From NCBI GenBank assembly GCA_947589175.1, contig CANPZR010000199.1, positions 1 to 5,258 of the forward strand: a stretch of DNA of 5,258 nt, read 5' to 3'. Below the pieces are notes generated by a model, which was not told the origin of the DNA, searched no databases, and was given only the letters and a program-made list of their open reading frames with translations. The position numbers and the translations under genes were made by a program. The DNA comes from an uncultured Lachnospiraceae bacterium (GTDB lineage Bacteria > Bacillota > Clostridia > Lachnospirales > Lachnospiraceae). Below, one piece after another: positions 1-5,258 of this stretch. Position 1 is the stretch's first letter. Every line of letters starts with the position of its first letter.

Positions 1-2792
1 TCGTCCTCCGCCTCGTAATAGGTATAGGCGTCATAGACGGTGTCCGTTTTCATATCCTCTTTTGTGATTTTGACAGCCGCGCCGCCGTTGTCCGCCAGCG
101 CCAACTCCAGGACGGAATCCTTCGTCACCTCTTTTTCCTCGATTTCCACGTCGGAGCCATCCTTGTTATCCTTGTAAATATATGCCTTATAGCTTCCCTC
201 TCCCAAGAAATTTAACGCGATTTTCGGATTCTGCGCGTTGGCTGTCATCGCGGCCAGATACCAGGACTGCCCGCTGCGTCTTGCCAGAATCATATCTTTG
301 CCCGGATATCCTCCGAGCAGGCGCGTCTCATCCCACTGCGTGGGCACGTCATTTATAAAGGAAAGTCCCTTATAGCCCTCCAGCTTGTAGACGGAGGAGG
401 CCATGGTCTGAAGTCCGGTCTGATAAGCCACCGTCTGTGCCAGCTGGAAGCCAGGCGTCACGGGAAGCTGGTCAATCGTGGTTCCGACCGGCGTAAAGTC
501 CATGCCGCCCACGACGTTCCGGTTGTAAACATAGGTGAGGCAGTTGCTTACCGAGGGACCCACGTTCCACTTGTAATACTCCGCTCCGCGCACGCCCTCG
601 TATCCCAGAATGTTGGGGAATGTCCGAATTTCGCCGCGCGGCGCCGTACAGCCGTGCAGGAGCACGTTGATCTTGTGCTTCGCCGCAATCGTCACGCACT
701 GGTACATCTGCGTCATGGTCGCCTTGTTGTCATTTTCATAATAATCCACCTTGACGCCCTTTACCCCTGTCTGCTCGCACCAGGAGAACTGCTCCTCCAG
801 CTGCTCCTTTGTTTTCAGGGAATACTTGGGATATGCCGGGTCGCCCACGGCGTCCTTGCTGCCGGTGTGGTTGTCGTTATTCACGCCGTACCACAGAAGG
901 ATTCCCACGCCCTTTTCCTTTCCGTAATCCACCAGTTCCTTTACTTTTTCCTTATAATTGTCCCAGAGGCACCAGCCAAAATCCAGGCAGACATATTCCC
1001 AGCCGTTTTCAGCGGCAAAATCAATATAATCCTTCTGCTGCTGATACTCGATCGGATCGTCGCCTGCCTCGGACCACCAGGACCACGCCACGGTTCCCGT
1101 GCGAATCCACGAATCTCCGTCGGCGTACAGCGACGCGTCCGGCTCCGGGTTCAGGCTGCTTGTCATGGTCGAATTGACAATGTCGTTCAAATTATCCGCA
1201 AAAATTGCCACGCGCCAGGGAGTGTGCAGAGCCCCCGCCGCATTGTAGGTCATGGAAAGACTGCTGCCGGAGCCTTTTCCAAATGTAAATTTGAGATTTC
1301 TCTCTCCCGCCTTTGTGGTCAAATGAGACGCGCAGTAGGTATCCGCCTCGCTGAATACGTCCGCCTCCGTAAACAGCATCCAGTTGTCTCCGCTGTTTGC
1401 CAGCAGAGGAACGCTGTATTTTGACGAGGCCGCCTTCACGGACGACATTTTGAGCTTCTGGTACTCGTACTCGTAGTTTCCCGCCTCGTCGTAGCCGCCC
1501 CAGATCAGGGAATCCGCGGGGAGAACGAACTCGCTCGCCTCGCCCTGAATACTCTCCTCCTGTCCGGCCTTTCCCTGCAGCTCATAGCGCCATGCAACGC
1601 CCTCCTCATAAATCCGCAGGTACACGGTCAGGAGATGGCCTTCTTTATTTTTCAACTGAAAACGAATCTGGCGATAAGTATCCTTCACCTCGCGGCTGGC
1701 GCCCGTGGTGAGCGTATAGGTATCCGCTCCCTCCTCGGTTTTCACAGAATCCTCAACCAGCGTCAGATTTTCCGAAAAATCCTCCGACGTCTTTAATCCC
1801 AGCTGAGAGGCGTCCAGCAATACCTTTCCGCCCTTGGAAGCCGATACAAAATAGCGTCCGGTAGCGGAATCGGCAGCCACCTCCGCCGAGATACCGCCCC
1901 ACTCGCCCTTGACAGCCGTCTCCGAGAGGGCCGTTCCGTCCGTGAGCTCCCTGGCTCCGCCGTACTCCGTGGCCACCGTCGGGGTAAATCCCTGCTCCTT
2001 CGCCAGCTGCACGGCCTCCTCCGCGGTGAGCGCCCTCTTATAAAGGCACACATCATCCAGACACACCTTGGCGTCCGGGTCGGTCCAGTTGGAATAGGTC
2101 CGTCCCAGCGCGTTTTTCACCAGACTTCCCATGTCCTTCAAGCGGCTGGTCAGGTTCGCGCTGTCGCCGAACGACCCCGCTTCCTCGCCGTTTATGTAAA
2201 AATCAATTTCCTCCGCGTTTACTGTAAATGTCACAAAGCTCCACTCGCCCTTCACCGGTTCCGCCGGCATCGGGGCATGGATAACATGGGTGTCGTCGAA
2301 CAGCACGTTCCACACCTTATCCTTTGCGTAGGGCGCGAAGGCAAACTCATCGCCCGACCCCGCGTTGGCGGAGGATATGACGCGGGCATAGCTCCCCACG
2401 CTCTTGTCCGGCTTCAGCCAGAAGGAATAGGAAAATCCTGTTTTCTCATTTATGTCTTTGTACAAATCCTCCGGCAGATCCACATACGAGGTTCCCTTGC
2501 TGCCCCCCGCCAGGATCAGTACCGTATTATCCGCTCCCTTGGCCGTATTTTTTCCGGCCGTTATCCCCTCTTTTTTCGTGGCGGCTGAACCCTTCAGCAC
2601 CGCCAATCCGCTCTTTTGCGTTCCCTTGTTGGCAAACGACCCGTCCGCGAGATTTTCAAAATCCCAAAAATACGCCGCCTCCGACGAAATGCCGCCCTCC
2701 GTCTGAGCCGCCTTCGTTGCGGGCGCCGGGACAAAAACCGTCGTCGCGGCCAGAGCCGCCGCCATCGCAAACGATACAATCCGTTTCCACAT
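1..2792 (-). CDS. Secreted modular GH97 glycosidase (LamG + GH97), C-terminus beyond window
   Basis: Partial gene: 930 codons are present from ATG at 2792 to the left edge, with no stop. The start is set by GGAGGAGG eight bases upstream and by a signal peptide (MWKRIVSF, then an Ala-rich stretch, cleavage near residues 28-29). Domains in order: LamG-like jelly roll about 35-268 (WSFVTFTV near 184, LDDVCLYKRALTAEEA near 245-259); GH97 N-terminal beta-sandwich about 300-560 (SQLGL 329-333); (beta/alpha)8 catalytic domain about 563-815 (WSWWS 570-574, LDFGW 603-607, GVKVDYYEND from 679, YEGVRGAEYY from 731); GH97 C-terminal domain about 815-912 (DVPTQWDET 815-823). Asp683 in KVD and Glu738 in RGAE are the likely nucleophile and acid/base. 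Their 55-residue spacing equals that I recall for the retaining alpha-galactosidase BtGH97b, whereas inverting SusB-type enzymes lack this Asp. Retaining alpha-galactosidase-like activity outside the cell is therefore favoured, but substrate is inferred. The last residues, YYEAED at 925-930, resemble the opening of a CBM6/CBM35-type module. Confidence 0.9.
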   Translation of the reverse strand, partial: MWKRIVSFAMAAALAATTVFVPAPATKAAQTEGGISSEAAYFWDFENLADGSFANKGTQKSGLAVLKGSAATKKEGITAGKNTAKGADNTVLILAGGSKGTSYVDLPEDLYKDINEKTGFSYSFWLKPDKSVGSYARVISSANAGSGDEFAFAPYAKDKVWNVLFDDTHVIHAPMPAEPVKGEWSFVTFTVNAEEIDFYINGEEAGSFGDSANLTSRLKDMGSLVKNALGRTYSNWTDPDAKVCLDDVCLYKRALTAEEAVQLAKEQGFTPTVATEYGGARELTDGTALSETAVKGEWGGISAEVAADSATGRYFVSASKGGKVLLDASQLGLKTSEDFSENLTLVEDSVKTEEGADTYTLTTGASREVKDTYRQIRFQLKNKEGHLLTVYLRIYEEGVAWRYELQGKAGQEESIQGEASEFVLPADSLIWGGYDEAGNYEYEYQKLKMSSVKAASSKYSVPLLANSGDNWMLFTEADVFSEADTYCASHLTTKAGERNLKFTFGKGSGSSLSMTYNAAGALHTPWRVAIFADNLNDIVNSTMTSSLNPEPDASLYADGDSWIRTGTVAWSWWSEAGDDPIEYQQQKDYIDFAAENGWEYVCLDFGWCLWDNYKEKVKELVDYGKEKGVGILLWYGVNNDNHTGSKDAVGDPAYPKYSLKTKEQLEEQFSWCEQTGVKGVKVDYYENDNKATMTQMYQCVTIAAKHKINVLLHGCTAPRGEIRTFPNILGYEGVRGAEYYKWNVGPSVSNCLTYVYNRNVVGGMDFTPVGTTIDQLPVTPGFQLAQTVAYQTGLQTMASSVYKLEGYKGLSFINDVPTQWDETRLLGGYPGKDMILARRSGQSWYLAAMTANAQNPKIALNFLGEGSYKAYIYKDNKDGSDVEIEEKEVTKDSVLELALADNGGAAVKITKEDMKTDTVYDAYTYYEAED

Positions 2793-2800
2793 ACTCAATA

Positions 2801-2808
2801 CCTCCTCC
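2801..2808 (-). promoter_or_regulatory. Ribosome binding site of the GH97 gene
   Basis: The minus strand reads GGAGGAGG here, followed by an eight-base spacer (TATTGAGT) and the ATG at 2792. This is a near-ideal Firmicutes Shine-Dalgarno and fixes the start of the signal peptide. Confidence 0.9.
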
Positions 2809-2858
2809 GATTTTCTCACATAAAATTTCCAAAATATGCTGCATGGGAATTTATCTTT

Positions 2859-2887
2859 ATTGTAGCGTTTTACGGCCTCTCGCGGAA
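2859..2887 (-). promoter_or_regulatory. Candidate weak promoter of the GH97 gene
   Basis: On the minus strand TACAAT at 2864-2859 matches a -10 box in five of six bases. The hexamer 17 bp upstream (2887-2882) is TTCCGC, a very poor -35. Transcription would start near 2852, giving a leader of about 60 bases. A good -10 with a poor -35 is the usual form of an activator-dependent promoter, and the TGTAGA repeat lies just upstream. No better pair was seen between 2793 and 2930 on this strand, but the site is not certain. Confidence 0.4.
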
Positions 2888-2895
2888 TAGATGGA

Positions 2896-2922
2896 TGTAG
2901 AAATCACCCTGCAATTTGTAGA
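2896..2922. promoter_or_regulatory. Candidate AraC-type operator: TGTAGA direct repeat, 21-bp period
   Basis: TGTAGA occurs at 2896-2901 and again at 2917-2922, 21 bp apart start to start, which is two helical turns. AraC/XylS-family proteins are known to bind direct-repeat half-sites spaced about 21 bp so that both monomers contact one DNA face. The repeat sits between the two divergent promoters: its left copy is 8 bp upstream of the weak GH97 -35 and its right copy is 9 bp upstream of the regulator's -35. It could therefore serve both. The core is only six bases, so chance is possible. Confidence 0.4.
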
Positions 2923-2931
2923 CTGTTTCCA

Positions 2932-2960
2932 TTGTGAAATAGCGTGAGGCGTGCTATAAT
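2932..2960 (+). promoter_or_regulatory. Promoter of the AraC-family regulator gene
   Basis: TTGTGA at 2932-2937 and a perfect TATAAT at 2955-2960 are separated by 17 bp. TGC immediately before the -10 gives an extended -10 (TGnTATAAT). The predicted transcription start is near 2967, leaving a leader of about 70 bases before the TTG start. The -35/-10 spacer carries an imperfect TAGC...GCTA palindrome (2940-2956), a possible autoregulatory site. Confidence 0.75.
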
Positions 2961-2978
2961 TTTTGATAAAAGAATAAA

Positions 2979-3022
2979 GGAAAATTCCCTGCTCCTGCAT
3001 TGTGGCATGGCAGGCATTTTCC
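2979..3022 (+). repeat. Leader hairpin directly upstream of the regulator's ribosome site
   Basis: The arm GGAAAATTCCCTGC (2979-2992) pairs with GCAGGCATTTTCC (3010-3022) apart from a small internal mismatch. The loop contains a second CCTGC (2994-2998) that could pair with the same GCAGG (3010-3014), so two alternative foldings exist. The right arm ends at 3022 and the Shine-Dalgarno begins at 3023. It lies in the predicted 5' leader and could modulate translation. There is no U tract after it, so it is not an intrinsic terminator. Confidence 0.5.
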
Positions 3023-3030
3023 AAGGAGGG
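3023..3030 (+). promoter_or_regulatory. Ribosome binding site that sets the TTG start of the regulator
   Basis: AAGGAGGG is followed by the seven-base spacer ATTCCAT and then TTG at 3038. No comparable site precedes the in-frame GTG at 3002, and the ATG at 3007 is in another frame. The TTG is therefore preferred although the longest open frame begins at the GTG. Confidence 0.85.
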
Positions 3031-3037
3031 ATTCCAT

Positions 3038-3901
3038 TTGAGCGAAAATACAAATCGGGAAATATTTATCAATGTGGCGGGATTTCAGTGCCTGGACCAG
3101 CTGCAGCACAACGCGGTAGACATCTATCTGTCCACCTGCGGGATTCAGAACTGCTTTCCGGGCCACTATTACGGTCCCGGCAAGCGGGAGGAATACATCA
3201 TTCACTTTATCTCGTCCGGGAAGGGAATTTTTGAGGCCGAGGGCCGCACCTACCATCTGACGAAGGGGGATTTTTTTGTCATTTTTCCGGGAATGGAGAT
3301 TCACTACGAGGCGGATCAGAATCAGCCCTGGGACTATCTCTGGATCGGATTTCAGGGAGTCAAGGCCGCCACTTATTTAAAAAATGCCGGCATCGATCCC
3401 GCGCACCTCACGGGACACTATGCCAATACTCCTTACATTGTGTCCTGTGTCCAGCAGATGATCCTCGCCCGTTCTCTCACCTATTACAATGAGCTCCGCC
3501 GTCAGGCCGCCCTCCTCCAGATTCTCTCTGCCCTGATGGAGCTTCATCACGAGACGCTCAGCGATGAGGAGCGGAATGATTATCCGTATCAGGTCTATCT
3601 CCAGCAGGCCCTCGACTACATGAACGATCACATCAAGGACGAGATACGAATCGGTGAGCTGGCGGCCCGGATCGGAATCGACCGGAGCTACCTCACAACT
3701 ATTTTTCGGACCACTCTGGAGGTCTCCCCCCAGGAATATCTGCTGACCCTGCGCATGGACCGGGCCGACTATCTTTTAAAAAATACCGATTTAAAAATAA
3801 GCGCTATCGCCTCCGAGGTGGGCTACTCGGATCCCCTCTCCTTTACCAGAGCCTTTAAAAAAGTGAAGGGGATGCCGCCCACCAAGTGGAGACAGAGTTA
3901 A
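3038..3901 (+). CDS. AraC-family transcriptional regulator (cupin sensor + double HTH)
   Basis: A 287-residue cytoplasmic regulator, typical length for the family, starting at TTG behind AAGGAGGG. The N-terminal half is an AraC-type cupin sugar-sensing domain (about 15-150): the segment from GHYYGPGKREEY (42-53) through GKGIFEAEGRTYHLTKGDFFVIFPG has the usual beta-strand and Gly-Asp turn pattern. The C-terminal 100 residues hold two helix-turn-helix units: IGELAARIGIDRSYLTTIFR (about 205-224) and ISAIASEVGYSDPLSFTRAF (about 254-273), ending in KGMPPTKWRQS, where MPPTKWR replaces the common SPxxYR. It is divergent from the GH97 gene across 245 bp, an arrangement in which such regulators usually control the neighbouring glycosidase. 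The inducer is unknown; a sugar released by the GH97 enzyme is a reasonable inference. Its stop codon touches the stop codon of the convergent esterase gene. Confidence 0.95.
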   Translation: MSENTNREIFINVAGFQCLDQLQHNAVDIYLSTCGIQNCFPGHYYGPGKREEYIIHFISSGKGIFEAEGRTYHLTKGDFFVIFPGMEIHYEADQNQPWDYLWIGFQGVKAATYLKNAGIDPAHLTGHYANTPYIVSCVQQMILARSLTYYNELRRQAALLQILSALMELHHETLSDEERNDYPYQVYLQQALDYMNDHIKDEIRIGELAARIGIDRSYLTTIFRTTLEVSPQEYLLTLRMDRADYLLKNTDLKISAIASEVGYSDPLSFTRAFKKVKGMPPTKWRQS

Positions 3902-5101
3902 TTACGGCTGCTGCATGAACTCCTCTTCATTCTGCATGAATTGCAGTATAGCTTCTCTTGCCTTGACGCCTGTTCCCGGCGTGAAACCGTGGCCGTCGTT
4001 CGCGTAGGTAATCAGCTTGCAGTGCTCGTAGGTATCTTTCGCTTTCGTCATATAAGAATAGGGCACAATATTATCTTTCATGCCGTACTGAATCAGGACA
4101 TTTTTCTTGTATTTTTTGCCAATTTCCTCAAGCGGATAATAATCACGCATGGCAACAAAGAAATTCCTTCCCAATGTCAGTCCCCAGAAATTATACGTCT
4201 CCGGAATCTTGGTTACATCCTTGAAGTTGTCTCTCCAGTTATCCGGAATATTGAACGCCGGGAAGTACAGGAGCAGTCCCTTTACCTCGTCGGCTACTTC
4301 CTCAGCCGCCATAGCCGCTACCAGTCCGCCCTGGCTTCCGCCGTGGAGATAAACCTTCGTCCTGTCCACATTCTCCAGATTCTGGATGTATTTGAATACC
4401 GCAACCAGATTGGATTTCTCTGTAAAAATCGTCGTGTCCGTAGTCTTTCCCGAACTCTTGGAACGGGCCGATCCGCCGCAGAAATCTAGCGCACAGGCCA
4501 CATATCCATTTTTTGCGAAATAGGTACACTCACTTGTGAAATCCGAATTCGCTCCGTTATAGCCATGAGACATGATAATCGCCGGATACACCCCTGTTTC
4601 CTTGGGCTCATACACTTTGGCGTATACCTGGCTCTCGCCGTCCGGCACGTTGATTTCCTTTATATTAATTGTGCTCTCCGGCTCCTTATAGCCATCCTCT
4701 GCATCGTCAGGTTCCTCTGCATCAACCGTCTTTCCCTTGACGCGGATGTTGACCCAGGAACTCGCGAGCAGCTTGCTGCCGTCCTTCACCTTGACGGTAA
4801 TCTTAGCTGTTCCCTTTTTCTTCGCCTTGACAACGCCCTTCGCCGACACGGTGGCCGTCTTTGTGTTCTGGCTCTTAAACGTGGCGCGCACATTTCCTCC
4901 CGTCTTAACTCCCGTCACCTTGATGACCGCTTTCTTTCCCTTTTTCAGAGAATACGTCTTTTTGCCGACCTTTTTCTTGCCGATCTTGAGCTGTATGCCC
5001 TTGGAAGCAGCCACACAGGGCGCTGCCGGTTCCGCCGCCATCCCTACTGTCAGCAGCGCAGCCAGTAACAGCGCTCCTGCTCTCATAATCCTCTTTTTCA
5101 T
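3902..5101 (-). CDS. Secreted Ig-like (Big2) alpha/beta-hydrolase, cinnamoyl/feruloyl esterase type
   Basis: 399 residues from ATG at 5101. An in-frame GTG at 5110 lies only two bases after the GGAGG, too close, while the ATG is 11 bases away and begins a clean signal peptide (MKKRIMRAG, hydrophobic core to about residue 22, cleavage near 23-32). Residues about 35-122 form a Big2-like Ig domain (AKGVVKAKKKGTAKITVKV), unusually basic. An acidic linker follows (127-142), then an alpha/beta-hydrolase domain to the end. Catalytic residues visible: Ser256 in GGSQGG, Asp343 in GMKDNIVPY, His371 in NDGHGF; the oxyanion loop is SHGYNG (178-183). The insert FPAFNIPDN...LTLGRNFF (about 280-315) resembles the substrate-binding insert of gut cinnamoyl esterases such as LJ0536 and Est1E as I remember them. 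It probably removes hydroxycinnamoyl or other acyl groups from plant glycan outside the cell. Acetyl esterase or peptidase activity is possible. It has its own promoter. Confidence 0.9.
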   Translation of the reverse strand: MKKRIMRAGALLLAALLTVGMAAEPAAPCVAASKGIQLKIGKKKVGKKTYSLKKGKKAVIKVTGVKTGGNVRATFKSQNTKTATVSAKGVVKAKKKGTAKITVKVKDGSKLLASSWVNIRVKGKTVDAEEPDDAEDGYKEPESTINIKEINVPDGESQVYAKVYEPKETGVYPAIIMSHGYNGANSDFTSECTYFAKNGYVACALDFCGGSARSKSSGKTTDTTIFTEKSNLVAVFKYIQNLENVDRTKVYLHGGSQGGLVAAMAAEEVADEVKGLLLYFPAFNIPDNWRDNFKDVTKIPETYNFWGLTLGRNFFVAMRDYYPLEEIGKKYKKNVLIQYGMKDNIVPYSYMTKAKDTYEHCKLITYANDGHGFTPGTGVKAREAILQFMQNEEEFMQQP

Positions 5102-5111
5102 TCGAAACACA

Positions 5112-5119
5112 TCCTCCTT
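5112..5119 (-). promoter_or_regulatory. Ribosome binding site of the esterase gene
   Basis: The minus strand reads AAGGAGGA. GGAGG (5117-5113) is 11 bases from ATG at 5101 and 2 bases from GTG at 5110. The ATG is the more plausible start, though the spacing is a little long. Confidence 0.8.
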
Positions 5120-5133
5120 TTTAAATCAATTTG

Positions 5134-5190
5134 CTATTGAATTTATTTTCTAATTCAGATTATAACAAGATAGAAATAAATTTTCAATAG
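5134..5190. repeat. Long imperfect inverted repeat around the esterase promoter
   Basis: The left arm 5134-5152 (CTATTGAATTTATTTTCTA) and the reverse complement of the right arm 5171-5190 (CTATTGAAAATTTATTTCTA) align with only two small gaps, about 18 of 21 columns identical. The 18-bp spacer contains the -10 box; the right arm covers the -35; the left arm covers the predicted transcription start. The position suits a dimeric repressor operator. AT-rich composition makes part of the match easy to obtain by chance. Confidence 0.5.
5159..5187 (-). promoter_or_regulatory. Strong sigma-A-type promoter of the esterase gene
   Basis: On the minus strand TTGAAA (5187-5182) and a perfect TATAAT (5164-5159) are 17 bp apart. 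Predicted start is near 5152, giving a leader of about 50 bases before the ATG at 5101. The surrounding DNA is strongly AT-rich. The rest of the right edge (5191-5258) shows no gene; it contains two ATGCA copies (5202-5206, 5209-5213) and a short ATAGC/GCTAT palindrome. Confidence 0.8.
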
Positions 5191-5258
5191 ATTTATGTGA
5201 AATGCACCATGCAAAATGTTGTTTTTTGAAAAAATAGCCTGCTATAGAATCCATTTTT

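Noticed and set aside
654..1424. 256-codon plus-strand open frame
   Set aside because: It is antisense to the GH97 gene. The minus frame gives continuous family motifs throughout this stretch, and the plus product resembles nothing I recognise.
3002..3037. GTG start at 3002 for the regulator, adding 12 residues
   Set aside because: No Shine-Dalgarno stands at a suitable distance, the added residues overlap the leader hairpin, and AAGGAGGG seven bases before TTG at 3038 is far better.
2857..3304. Minus-strand open frames across the regulator's 5' end
   Set aside because: They overlap the regulator's leader and cupin domain, lack convincing ribosome sites, and show no protein-like motifs.
3908..3942. 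Repeated CTGCATGAA near the end of the esterase gene
   Set aside because: It encodes the repeated FMQ in the C-terminal QFMQNEEEFMQQP and is explained by protein sequence; there is no further array.
3941..4489. 182-codon plus-strand open frame, and others at 4565-5068 and 4737-5153
   Set aside because: All lie antisense to the esterase, whose catalytic Ser, Asp and His and signal peptide are clear in the minus frame.
5060..5101. Lipoprotein signal peptide for the esterase
   Set aside because: The only nearby cysteine (residue 29) is preceded by PAAP rather than a lipobox, so an ordinary Sec signal peptide is preferred.
5102..5110. GTG start at 5110 for the esterase, adding three residues
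   Set aside because: It is only two bases after GGAGG. The ATG at 5101 has workable spacing and starts a standard signal peptide.
5234..5245. ATAGC/GCTAT palindrome followed on the minus strand by a T run, as a terminator of an upstream gene
   Set aside because: The stem is five mostly AT pairs with a two-base loop, too weak for an intrinsic terminator, and no upstream gene is visible in the window.

Overview
The window looks like a carbohydrate-use locus from a Gram-positive gut-type Firmicute, most likely a Lachnospiraceae/Clostridia relative. The grounds are strong GGAGG ribosome sites, sigma-A style promoters with 17-bp spacers, AT-rich intergenic DNA around moderately GC-rich genes, secreted enzymes built from add-on modules (LamG, a Big2-like Ig domain), and an AraC-family regulator next to a glycosidase. 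The taxonomic call is an inference from style, not from a marker gene.

Layout: positions 1-2792 hold the N-terminal 930 residues of a large secreted glycoside hydrolase family 97 (GH97) enzyme on the minus strand. It runs off the left edge with no stop codon. It has a signal peptide, a LamG-like lectin module, the GH97 N-terminal, catalytic and C-terminal domains, and the first residues of what looks like a further carbohydrate-binding module. Positions 2793-3037 are a divergent regulatory region holding a candidate GH97 promoter, a 21-bp-spaced direct repeat suited to an AraC-type protein, a good promoter for the regulator, and a leader hairpin that abuts the regulator's ribosome site. Positions 3038-3901 encode the AraC-family regulator on the plus strand, starting at TTG. 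Positions 3902-5101 (minus strand) encode a secreted alpha/beta-hydrolase of the cinnamoyl/feruloyl esterase type with an N-terminal lysine-rich Ig-like domain. Its stop codon directly abuts the regulator's stop codon. Positions 5102-5258 are the esterase's leader and a textbook promoter lying within a long imperfect inverted repeat.

Likely working: the regulator senses a sugar through its N-terminal cupin domain and controls the divergent GH97 gene, and probably itself. The GH97 enzyme would release terminal sugars (alpha-galactoside-like chemistry is favoured by the visible catalytic residues) outside the cell. The esterase would remove ester-linked decorations from plant glycan, which fits joint attack on decorated plant polysaccharide. 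Whether the esterase belongs to the same regulon is not shown: it has its own strong promoter and lacks the TGTAGA repeat. No RNA genes, mobile elements or CRISPR arrays were seen. The regulatory signals are the part most worth testing.
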